Positions 22,305 through 29,972 of a stretch of DNA of 64,000 nt are shown piece by piece. Below the pieces are notes generated by a model that made no database searches, was not told where the DNA came from, and was given only the letters and a program-made list of their open reading frames with translations. The stretch comes from Burkholderiales bacterium. GTDB taxonomy: Bacteria > Pseudomonadota > Gammaproteobacteria > Burkholderiales > Burkholderiaceae_C. The stretch covers positions 87,473 to 151,472 of the forward strand of contig CANGHK010000005.1 in NCBI GenBank assembly GCA_947453625.1. Reading direction: 5' to 3'. Positions within the stretch are counted from its first letter, which is position 1. Each line of letters opens with the position of its first letter. The position numbers and the translations under genes are program-made.

Positions 22305-23243
22305 TTACAGCAGCAGCAACAGGAAATTCATCAATCCCACCTTTTCGAACTGCTGCATATAGTCCATAGTGGTTTTGCTGCGGGTATTGCGAACCGGGTT
22401 GGCGACCGATCGCGTGGGGAGTTCGTCGAAAGACTGGGACCTGGCGTCGTAGAGCTTTCCAGCGCCCGGGTCGGCGGGCAGCAGCGCGCTGAACGGCTTG
22501 CCGGGGTTGTCGCCACAAGGGCTCAAGTCGGCATTCAGGCAGGAATACCGGCCTTTACCGCTCAGCCGGCCCAGCGCAGCCGGATCGGCCAATCTGGCGC
22601 GCAACTGCTGCATGGCGGCGTTGGCGACGGCGGTCGCTGCCGTTGCCGGACTTGGTAGCGGCGCTGGCGTCGCAGCGGCTTCGGCCTGTCGTGCGAGGGC
22701 TGCGCTGGGAGACTTTGCCCGCCTGTCCTGGGCTGCTGGTTCCTGCGCAGCGCGGGCGATGGCCTGTGTCGGCTCGATGTGCGCTGCCGGTGGCGGGGGC
22801 GCCGCGCGCTGGCCGGGCCCGGATGCTGCAGCCGACGATGCGCCAGACCTCGGCAGCGGCGCGTCGGCGAGTGCTGGCGCGTCCCCGGCGCTTGCCTGCC
22901 TTGGCGCGGCCGCTCGAAGCGGCAGTGGGGGTCGCGGCGGCGGTGGCAATTGCACCATCGCGACGGCGCCAGCCTCCGCCGTGATGGCCGGAATCCGCAG
23001 GATTGTTTCCCGCACATAGTCGATGAAAAGGCCCGCGGTGGTGGCCCCTGTGATCGCCGTCACCAGCGCCGCACCCAGCACCTTGGGGACGAAGGCGACC
23101 GCGGGCTCGTTGTTCTGTGTCGCTGATTGCAGTGCGCCAAAGGCGGCACCCACCGCCAGGACGGTCAGCAGCACCGGCCCCGCCAACACCCCCGCCATGC
23201 GTATTGCCGTGAGCATCAGCTCGACCACCAGATCGAATTCCAC
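22305..23243 (-). CDS. FliQ/SctS-like export-apparatus domain fused to Ala/Pro-rich C-terminal extension
   Basis: GTG start; first ~88 aa 'LAGPVLLTVLAVGAAFGALQSATQNNEPAVAFVPKVLGAALVTAITGATTAGLFIDYVRE' parallels FliQ '[36 protein letters not shown]...LLLDYVR'. Confidence 0.72.
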   Translation of the reverse strand: MEFDLVVELMLTAIRMAGVLAGPVLLTVLAVGAAFGALQSATQNNEPAVAFVPKVLGAALVTAITGATTAGLFIDYVRETILRIPAITAEAGAVAMVQLPPPPRPPLPLRAAAPRQASAGDAPALADAPLPRSGASSAAASGPGQRAAPPPPAAHIEPTQAIARAAQEPAAQDRRAKSPSAALARQAEAAATPAPLPSPATAATAVANAAMQQLRARLADPAALGRLSGKGRYSCLNADLSPCGDNPGKPFSALLPADPGAGKLYDARSQSFDELPTRSVANPVRNTRSKTTMDYMQQFEKVGLMNFLLLLL

Positions 23244-23247
23244 GGCG

Positions 23248-23382
23248 TCAGCGGGTCAAGAAGCGCGTTGCCGGTTCGCCCGTCCCATCAGCCAGTGCCG
23301 ATGCCTTGGCCAGCAGGCGGCGTCCACTGTCGGTGGTCAACTGGGCCGGGCGGCGTGCCGCCCGATTCGATGTCATGGTCAT
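23248..23382 (-). CDS. Possible small ORF (44 aa) directly upstream of FliQ-like fusion
   Basis: MTMTSNRAARRPAQLTTDSGRRLLAKASALADGTGEPATRFLTR*; stop lies 4 nt before the GTG start of the next gene. Confidence 0.3.
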   Translation of the reverse strand: MTMTSNRAARRPAQLTTDSGRRLLAKASALADGTGEPATRFLTR

Positions 23383-23462
23383 GGGTGGCACGCATTCTAT
23401 TCGAATGAGTGTTTTACGGCCATGTGCGCTGATTCCTAACGTTTACCACAGTTCTGTCACAA

Positions 23463-23630
23463 TCACGTCGTGGCCTGCCCGTGGCGCATGGCATTTTCCT
23501 GCGCCCGCATCATCGGGTCATCGGGCGAAGGGATGGGCCGGATGGCGTCTACCGTCGGTGATTGGGCGCCCTGGTATTCTGAAAAAATTGCCTGCTGCGC
23601 TCTTCCGGCGGCGGCATTGCTCGGATCCAT
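23463..23630 (-). CDS. Possible small ORF (55 aa)
   Basis: MDPSNAAAGRAQQAIFSEYQGAQSPTVDAIRPIPSPDDPMMRAQENAMRHGQATT*; no clear RBS; overlaps an opposite-strand ORF. Confidence 0.25.
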   Translation of the reverse strand: MDPSNAAAGRAQQAIFSEYQGAQSPTVDAIRPIPSPDDPMMRAQENAMRHGQATT

Positions 23631-23863
23631 CGTTCGATGGCTATGGCTATTTGATCTGGACCGAGAATATGAAGCGCCGCGACAGTTACTGGGCGGCGCA
23701 CGGCGGTCAGCGCATCGGCTGGAATCATTCCAACAGCAGGATGCTGGTGGCTTTCTCCACAATATCGAGGACGATATGGCTGGCCTGTACACGCTCTGCG
23801 CCGAGTGGGCCGCGCTGGGCGATGCCCAGTGAGCCTGGGCCGTGCCGTCTCTCTGTTTGTGAG

Positions 23864-24148
23864 TTACTTCGAGGATTTGCAGGTGTAGTCGAACATCACC
23901 GTGGCGGTGAATCGTCCCTGACTCAATTCCTTGCCACTGCAACGTCCCTCTTGATAGGTCTTGACGCCACCTTGCGCGCCACTGCAGTGGGACTTTGCTC
24001 GCCTCTCCGCCCGGCCCCTGGCTGCATCGCAGGCCTCGGCAGACGTCTTCTTGGTCTCTATGGCTTCATCGCGGACAGCGAATGCCGCGTTGCAAGCCAG
24101 GCCACACAAGAGGGAAAACACGACAACTGATGCAGTATGGGTCTTCAT
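23864..24148 (-). CDS. Small secreted Cys-containing protein of unknown function
   Basis: MKTHTASVVVFSLLCGLACNAAFA signal peptide; four Cys in the mature part. Confidence 0.6.
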   Translation of the reverse strand: MKTHTASVVVFSLLCGLACNAAFAVRDEAIETKKTSAEACDAARGRAERRAKSHCSGAQGGVKTYQEGRCSGKELSQGRFTATVMFDYTCKSSK

Positions 24149-24348
24149 GCGCAGGCCTCATGGGGTTGAAATACAGTTCGGTAACGATCCCGGTGTCGGA
24201 TCCTGGTTTCTTGGGGAGGGCTCAAATTTGAGTCCCGAGCCCCTCTCTCCTGCTTTCAATTTTTCCGCAGCCAAGGGCGCGACAGCCTGCCTTGTTGCCG
24301 ACCAGGATCGCGCGATGCTTGCATCGGCAAGCGGACATTTTGATTCTT

Positions 24349-24660
24349 TCAGGCGGGTAGCCGAACCTCGGCCAGGCCCAGGCTCAGCCTGGCCTTGGCC
24401 ATCGTCTCGTCGGTATCCCTCAGGACATAGCCTTTTTCCAGCATGCGGGTCATGTATTGTTTGTTGTAGAGGAAGGACATGATCAATTGCCACAGGCCAA
24501 AGGTCACCACGGAAAAAAGCAGGTGCAGCGCCGCGACCCCGAGCTCGCCACGTATCAGCGGCACGAACCAACCGAAAAATAAATATGTCCAGCTGAAACC
24601 AAAATAGCCTGTCTTGGTCAGGCCAATGGCCGGATGTTGAATTGTGACTGCGGTTGCCAT
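24349..24660 (-). CDS. Small membrane protein (HrgC-like)
   Basis: 'KTGYFGFSWTYLFFGWFVPLIRGELGVAALHLLFSVVTFGLWQLIMSFLYNKQYMTRMLEKGY'. Confidence 0.6.
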   Translation of the reverse strand: MATAVTIQHPAIGLTKTGYFGFSWTYLFFGWFVPLIRGELGVAALHLLFSVVTFGLWQLIMSFLYNKQYMTRMLEKGYVLRDTDETMAKARLSLGLAEVRLPA

Positions 24661-24875
24661 TCATTCCTCCAATTTTCGTTTATTTCCGGCGTGTACCGGT
24701 TGTAGGGCGTGAAATTCTTTTGCATGCGACCGGGCGGCGCGGCCCCGGGAATGTCCTGTCGTCTTGCTTCAGAGGCTTGTGCCTGGCAGCGATCGGCGAA
24801 ATATCGACGGCTGTCGAGCAAAGACGGAACCGGGCGTGCAATTGTCCGGTGCCAGCGCACGGGATGATTTTAGAA

Positions 24876-25349
24876 TCAGTCGCCACCGCCTTTGTATCGG
24901 TATTTTACGTTCGCCGTCACGTACTGCTTGTAGGCGGCGATCCAGTCCGTCGCCATTTGCTGCTGCGCCTTGGCGATCGAAATATCCCCGTTGCAGACCA
25001 TCTTGTAGAGAACGAATTCCAGATTGTCTTTTTTCGCGGCGCTCCAGGTGGTGCTACGGGGTTGTGGCCATAGATTGCGCGGGTCAATCGGTTCGCCGCC
25101 TATCGAAAGCGCGATCAAGTGATCCTCCTCGTAGTGCTTGGGGTCGCGATCGGCATAGCCGTACTGTTCGATCTGCAACTTCTTCAGCTTGTTGGTGTAA
25201 TGTGCCGGCGGGCGAACGGTCTTGGTGTAGCCGCGCACGCAGACTGTCGACGATATGTTCTCCTGGGTGACGACGCTGCTGATGGCGCCGGGCGTCAGTC
25301 TGATATTCGGCAAGTCCGACGACAGGCAGGTTGAAGCGAAGCAAAGCAA
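24876..25349 (-). CDS. Secreted HNH endonuclease-like protein
   Basis: 'HYEEDHLIALSIGGEPIDPRNLWPQP' HNH-like core; hydrophobic N-terminus; TTG or other non-ATG start. Confidence 0.62.
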   Translation of the reverse strand: MLCFASTCLSSDLPNIRLTPGAISSVVTQENISSTVCVRGYTKTVRPPAHYTNKLKKLQIEQYGYADRDPKHYEEDHLIALSIGGEPIDPRNLWPQPRSTTWSAAKKDNLEFVLYKMVCNGDISIAKAQQQMATDWIAAYKQYVTANVKYRYKGGGD

Positions 25350-25885
25350 TGCCGTGGCAGCAAGAATTCTTTTGATGGCGGATACCCGGTTGGTGATAAA
25401 TTATTAAAAACCTTGAAACCTGTTGGCGGCGCCTCAGCGAATCCCGTACGCAGTTGCTGTCCTGCCTATCCATTCGATCGCAGCCGGCAACGGCGGTCGA
25501 TAGGCGGCATGACGCCCAGCGCCAGCCGTCTGCCAACCGGGTATTGCCGCTTGCGGCATGCTCTGGACTTGAAGGAACTCGGATTCCAGACCCGACCCCG
25601 GCGCCTGTTCACGGCGTCCCGGCCCTGGCATCCCTGTCTTCAGCCTGGCCCGCCTGGAGTCCGAATCGTCGGCATGATCAGTGTCATTGATGCTAAGCAT
25701 TTGCTCAGTTTAGGCAAATTTGCACACAATGACAAGAGTCAATTTTTTCGCCGGCTTTGGTCGGCGGTCGCGATGCCGTGGGCGGCCGCAGGGCCGTCAG
25801 GCGCAGGTTGGCGCTGGCGTGCGGCGTGTATGCCTGTGCACGCGACGCCAAGCTGAGGCGTCACCTCAACCTTGCTGTCATCCGG

Positions 25886-25990
25886 CGAACGAATATTTTT
25901 ATTGGCAACAAGTTCACGCACGACGCCTTGCGCGTGACCGGCGTGAAGACCGAGCGCGAGGCGGTTGAACTTGGCCTGCGCACCTTGTTG
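25886..25990 (+). pseudogene. VapB-type (ribbon-helix-helix) antitoxin remnant, no recognisable start or partner toxin
   Basis: 'RTNIFIGNKFTHDALRVTGVKTEREAVELGLRTLL' matches the RTNIxIDxxLxxxALRxTGxKTKREAVExGLRxLL pattern; no ATG in front; runs into the 3' end of the convergent MFS gene. Confidence 0.65.
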
Positions 25991-26038
25991 CTCCCCAGCC
26001 CGCCCGAAGCGCCTATCGCACTCGTGCAGCCCCAGCCC

Positions 26039-27301
26039 TCACCCCGCCACAACCCCCAGCCTGGCCTCGCGTATGGGCAGGTGGATCAGCGCGGCGCCGA
26101 CGGCCAGCGCGATGTCGATGCCCCAGATCAGGTCGAAATTGCCGGTCGCCTCGAACACCTTGCCCCCCAGCCAGGCGCCGAGAAAGCCGCCGACCTGGTG
26201 CGTCAGCATCACGATGCCGAACAGCGTGGCCATGTTGGCGGTGCCGAAGAACTTGGCCACCAGACCGGCGGTGGGCGGCACAGTGGACAGGAAGGTCAGG
26301 CCCATCACGGCGGCAAAGGTCAGCATCACCGGCCCGGTCTTGGGCGCGAGCACGAAGACCAGCACGCTGATGGCGCGCGCCGCATAGACCGCCGACAGCA
26401 AGGACTTCATGCGCCAGCGCCCCACCGCCCAGCCCATCGCCAGGCTGCCGACGATGTTGAACAGGCCCAATATCGCCAGCGACCAGGCGCCGTACTGCAC
26501 CGGCAGGCCGCAGGCGGCGATCACGCCCGGCAAATGGGTGCCCAGGAAGGCGACGTGGAAACCGCAGACGAAGAAGCCGGCCGCCAGCATCAGAAAGCTC
26601 GGGTTGCGCAAGGCGCCGCGGATCGCCGCCCGGGCGCCCACCTTGGCCGGCGCGGGCGCCTGCTGCAGGCTGGCCGGCGTGGCCACCGGGCCCAGCCCGC
26701 GCAGCACATAGGCCGCCGGCAGCGCCAGCAGCACCAGCAGGCCCAGCACCTGCATAGCCTGGGCCCAGCCCAGCCCGACCAGCAGCGCGCCGGCGATGGG
26801 CGCCATCAGGAACTGGCCGGCCGATCCGCCGGCGTTGACGATGCCGGTGGCCAGGCCGCGCCAGGCTGCCGGGATCAGCCTGGCGGTGGTGGCCATCAGC
26901 ACCGCCGGCCCGGCCATGCCGGCGCCGCCGGCCGACAGCACGCCTATGGCCAGGATCAGGCCGGCGGTGCTGGTCATGTAGGGGGTGATGCAGGTGCCCA
27001 GCGCGACCAGCAGCAAGCCGGCCAGCAGCACCCGGCCGGCGCCCAGCCGGTCGGCCATCGCGCCGGCGAAGGGCTGGGTCAGGCCCCAGCACAGCTGGCC
27101 GCAGGCAAAGGCCAGGCTGATGCTGGCCAGCCCCAGGTGGGTGGCGCTGTTGATCGGGCTGAGGAACAAACCCATCGACTGGCGCACGCCCATCGTTAGC
27201 GCGAAGCTGCCGGCCGCGGCCAGCAGCACGACCCAGACGGCCCAGTGGCGGCCTGCGGGCGGGGTGGTTTGGATGGTTTGGGTGGGGTGTTGCTCAGGCA
27301 T
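26039..27301 (-). CDS. MFS transporter
   Basis: 12-TM pattern; 'GVRQSMGLFLSPINSATHLGLASISLAFACGQLCWGLTQPFAGAMADRLGAGRV'. Confidence 0.93.
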   Translation of the reverse strand: MPEQHPTQTIQTTPPAGRHWAVWVVLLAAAGSFALTMGVRQSMGLFLSPINSATHLGLASISLAFACGQLCWGLTQPFAGAMADRLGAGRVLLAGLLLVALGTCITPYMTSTAGLILAIGVLSAGGAGMAGPAVLMATTARLIPAAWRGLATGIVNAGGSAGQFLMAPIAGALLVGLGWAQAMQVLGLLVLLALPAAYVLRGLGPVATPASLQQAPAPAKVGARAAIRGALRNPSFLMLAAGFFVCGFHVAFLGTHLPGVIAACGLPVQYGAWSLAILGLFNIVGSLAMGWAVGRWRMKSLLSAVYAARAISVLVFVLAPKTGPVMLTFAAVMGLTFLSTVPPTAGLVAKFFGTANMATLFGIVMLTHQVGGFLGAWLGGKVFEATGNFDLIWGIDIALAVGAALIHLPIREARLGVVAG

Positions 27302-27767
27302 GGTGTTCTCCGGCCGGCAGCGCTGCCAGCAGTTCAAGGGAATCGTCGATCAGCGCATGCAGGGCCAGCACCCGCTCAACCCCCAGTCGCTGGTTGAGGC
27401 CCTCCTGCGCAGCCCGCCAGTGCGGTTGCGCGTCGGCCCGCTTGGCACGGCCGGCGTCGGTCAGGCTGACGAGCCGGCTGCGGCCGTCTGCGCCCGGGCC
27501 CAGCGCCACCCAACCGGCCTGGACCAGCGGCTGCAGGTTGCGGGTCAGGGTCGAGGCGTCCATCGTCATCGCCAGCGCCAGGTCGCCCGGGCGTATGGGC
27601 CCGAGCTTGAGCACATGCGACAGCAGCGAGTACTGGGTCGTCTTCAGCCCCGACTTGGCCAGTTCGGCGTCGAAACGCTGGCCCACCCGGCGCAGCAACT
27701 GGCGCAGCTTGAAGTTGCTGCAGCCCTGGGGCTTGACGGGCTTGGGGTCGGACGGGTCGCTCTGCAT
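27294..27767 (-). CDS. MarR family transcriptional regulator
   Basis: 'TTQYSLLSHVLKLGPIRPGDLALAMTMDASTLTRNLQPLVQAGWVALGPGADGRSRLVSLTDAGR'. Confidence 0.92.
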   Translation of the reverse strand: MQSDPSDPKPVKPQGCSNFKLRQLLRRVGQRFDAELAKSGLKTTQYSLLSHVLKLGPIRPGDLALAMTMDASTLTRNLQPLVQAGWVALGPGADGRSRLVSLTDAGRAKRADAQPHWRAAQEGLNQRLGVERVLALHALIDDSLELLAALPAGEHHA

Positions 27768-27774
27768 TCGAAAG

Positions 27775-27802
27775 ATTGTAGCTACAATAGTTGCATATGC
27801 AA
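27775..27802. promoter_or_regulatory. Putative MarR operators: palindromes ATTGTAGCTACAAT (27775-27788) and TTGCATATGCAA (27791-27802)
   Basis: Two perfect palindromes in the marR/thioesterase divergent intergenic region. Confidence 0.65.
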
Positions 27803-28363
27803 ACAATAGACGATTCCCTCCGCCCCAATGCCAGCGCAGCGCTTTGGAATGATCAACTCGCCAGCGTGCTGGCGCGCATGCGCTCGGGCGGCGGCAAGCC
27901 TGGCCTGGCGCACCCCGACAGCGTGGCCGGCAAGACCGGGCTGGAGGTGATGCAGGCGATGCTGGCCGGCGAACTGCCGTTCCCGCATATCGCGCAGACG
28001 CTGGATTTCTCGCTGGTCGAGATCGGTGCCGGACGCGCCGTGTTCCAGGGCACGCCGCAGCTGATGCACTACAACCCGCTCGGCACCGTGCATGGCGGCT
28101 GGTACGCGACGATGCTGGATTCGGCCTTGGGCTGCGCGGTGCACACCCGGATGGCGGCAGGCTACGCCTACACCACCGCCGAGCTCAGCGTCAACATCGT
28201 GCGCGCTGCCACCACCCGCACTGGCCCGCTGCGCGCGATCGGCCAGGTGATCCACAGCGGCCGCCAACTCGCCACCGCCGAGGCCCGCATCGTCGACCCC
28301 GACGGCAAGCTCTACGCCCATGGCACGACCACCTGCCTGGTGTTCGAGGCCAGACCGGCATGA
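27797..28363 (+). CDS. PaaI family (hotdog) thioesterase
   Basis: 'NPLGTVHGGWYATMLDSALGCAVHTRMAAGYAYTTAELSVNIVRAATTRTGPLRAIGQVIHSGRQLATAEARI'. Confidence 0.92.
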   Translation: MQTIDDSLRPNASAALWNDQLASVLARMRSGGGKPGLAHPDSVAGKTGLEVMQAMLAGELPFPHIAQTLDFSLVEIGAGRAVFQGTPQLMHYNPLGTVHGGWYATMLDSALGCAVHTRMAAGYAYTTAELSVNIVRAATTRTGPLRAIGQVIHSGRQLATAEARIVDPDGKLYAHGTTTCLVFEARPA

Positions 28364-29757
28364 GCGGCGGCGCCCCCACCGGCGCGGCGTCGGCCAGCGT
28401 CAAGTCCGACAAGATCGCCGACCGCACCTGGCAGATGCTGCATGCGCCGCTGCTGCCCACGCTGCTGCGCCTGGCCACGCCCAACGTCATCGGCCTGTTC
28501 GCCACCACGGTGGTGATCGGCTACGACGGCTACATCCTGGGCCGGCTCGGCGCCGACGCGCTGGCCGGCGTCGCGCTGGTCTTCCCCTTGTCGATGCTGA
28601 TGCTGCAGATGTCGGCCGGCGGCATAGGCGGCGCCGTCACCGCGGCGGTGGCGCGCGCGCTGGGCGCGGGCCGGGGCGACGACGCCAACCGGCTGGCCCA
28701 GCATGCGCTGCTGATCGCGGCCGTGCTGGCGGCGCTGTTCAGCGCGGTGTTGCTGGGCCTGGGCCGCTCGGTCTACGGCGCGATGGGCGGGCGCGGTGCG
28801 GCGCTGGCCAGCGCGCTGGCCTATTCGAACCTGCTGTTTGGCGGCGCGATCGTGGTCTGGCTGGGCAATGTGCTGGCCGCCGTGGTGCGCGGCTCGGGCA
28901 ACATGCTGCTGCCGTCGCTGCTGATGCTGGGCCAGGCGCTGGCGCACTTGCTGCTGTGTCCGCTGCTGGTGTTCGGCTGGGGCCCGGTGGCCGGACTGGG
29001 CGTGGCGGGTGCGGCGGTCAGCACCTTGTGCACGACGGCGCTGGGCGCGGTGTGGATGGCCGCCCACCTGCTGCGCCGGGACGGCGCGGTGCAGTTGCAC
29101 GCCGCGCGCTGGCAGTTGCGCATGGACTTGCTGCGCAACATCCTGCGCGTGGGCGCGCCGGCGTCGATGAGCCCGGTGCTGAGCAACGGGGCTATCGCGG
29201 TGGCCACCGCCTTCATCGGCAGCTTCGGCACCGCCGCGCTGGCCGGCTACGGCGTGGCCGCCCGGCTCGAATACATCATGGTGCCTATCGCCTTCGGCTT
29301 CGGCACCGCGCTGACCGCGATGGTCGCCACCAACATGGGCGCGGGCCAGCCCGACCGCGCGCTGCGCGCAACCTGGACCGGCGGCGCCGTCGTCACCGCG
29401 ATCACCGGGACGATAGGCGGCGCGGCGGCCATCGCGCCCGGGCTGTGGATGAACCACTTCACCACCGACCCGGCGGTGATCGCCTTCGGCGCCGCCTACC
29501 TGCGCATCGTCGGCGGCTGCTACGGCTTGATGGGCCTGGGTCTGGCGCTGTTCTTCGCCTCGCAAGGCGCGGGGCGGATGTTCTGGCCGCTGGCCGGCAG
29601 CGTGGCCCGCCTGGTGCTGGTGACGCTGGGCGGTTGGGTCTGCGTGCACCTGCTGCACAGCGCGGCCGAAGGCTTTTTTGCCGTGGTCGCCGCCAGCCTG
29701 GCGGTCTACGCGCTGATCATCGCCGGCGCGATCCGGCTCGGCAGCTGGGCGCGCTGA
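28360..29757 (+). CDS. MATE family efflux transporter
   Basis: Multi-TM; 'LRLATPNVIGLFATTVVIGYDGYILGRLGADALAGVALVFPL'; 4-nt overlap with upstream gene. Confidence 0.9.
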   Translation: MSGGAPTGAASASVKSDKIADRTWQMLHAPLLPTLLRLATPNVIGLFATTVVIGYDGYILGRLGADALAGVALVFPLSMLMLQMSAGGIGGAVTAAVARALGAGRGDDANRLAQHALLIAAVLAALFSAVLLGLGRSVYGAMGGRGAALASALAYSNLLFGGAIVVWLGNVLAAVVRGSGNMLLPSLLMLGQALAHLLLCPLLVFGWGPVAGLGVAGAAVSTLCTTALGAVWMAAHLLRRDGAVQLHAARWQLRMDLLRNILRVGAPASMSPVLSNGAIAVATAFIGSFGTAALAGYGVAARLEYIMVPIAFGFGTALTAMVATNMGAGQPDRALRATWTGGAVVTAITGTIGGAAAIAPGLWMNHFTTDPAVIAFGAAYLRIVGGCYGLMGLGLALFFASQGAGRMFWPLAGSVARLVLVTLGGWVCVHLLHSAAEGFFAVVAASLAVYALIIAGAIRLGSWAR

Positions 29758-29972
29758 GCCGGCATGGCGGGTCGTCGTCCAATGGTTGTCCGCGGGTCAG
29801 GACGCGGTATGGGCAGCCTGGCCCGATTCCGTCGCCGCGGCGCGCGGCCAGGCCGCTCGGGTTGCCGTTTGTCGCGGTCGGGACACCGCTTGCGGCCAGC
29901 CTGATGCCACGATCCGGCGCGGGCCACCTTGGCCCATCCCGGCGCTGCCGCCGTGCCACCTGCCGAGAACCC

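Noticed and set aside
23470-23832. 120-aa plus-strand ORF opposite the small ORFs
   Set aside because: Second half looks protein-like (DLDREYEAPRQLLGGARRSAHRLESFQQQD...) but the start is unclear and no family is recognised; left uncalled.
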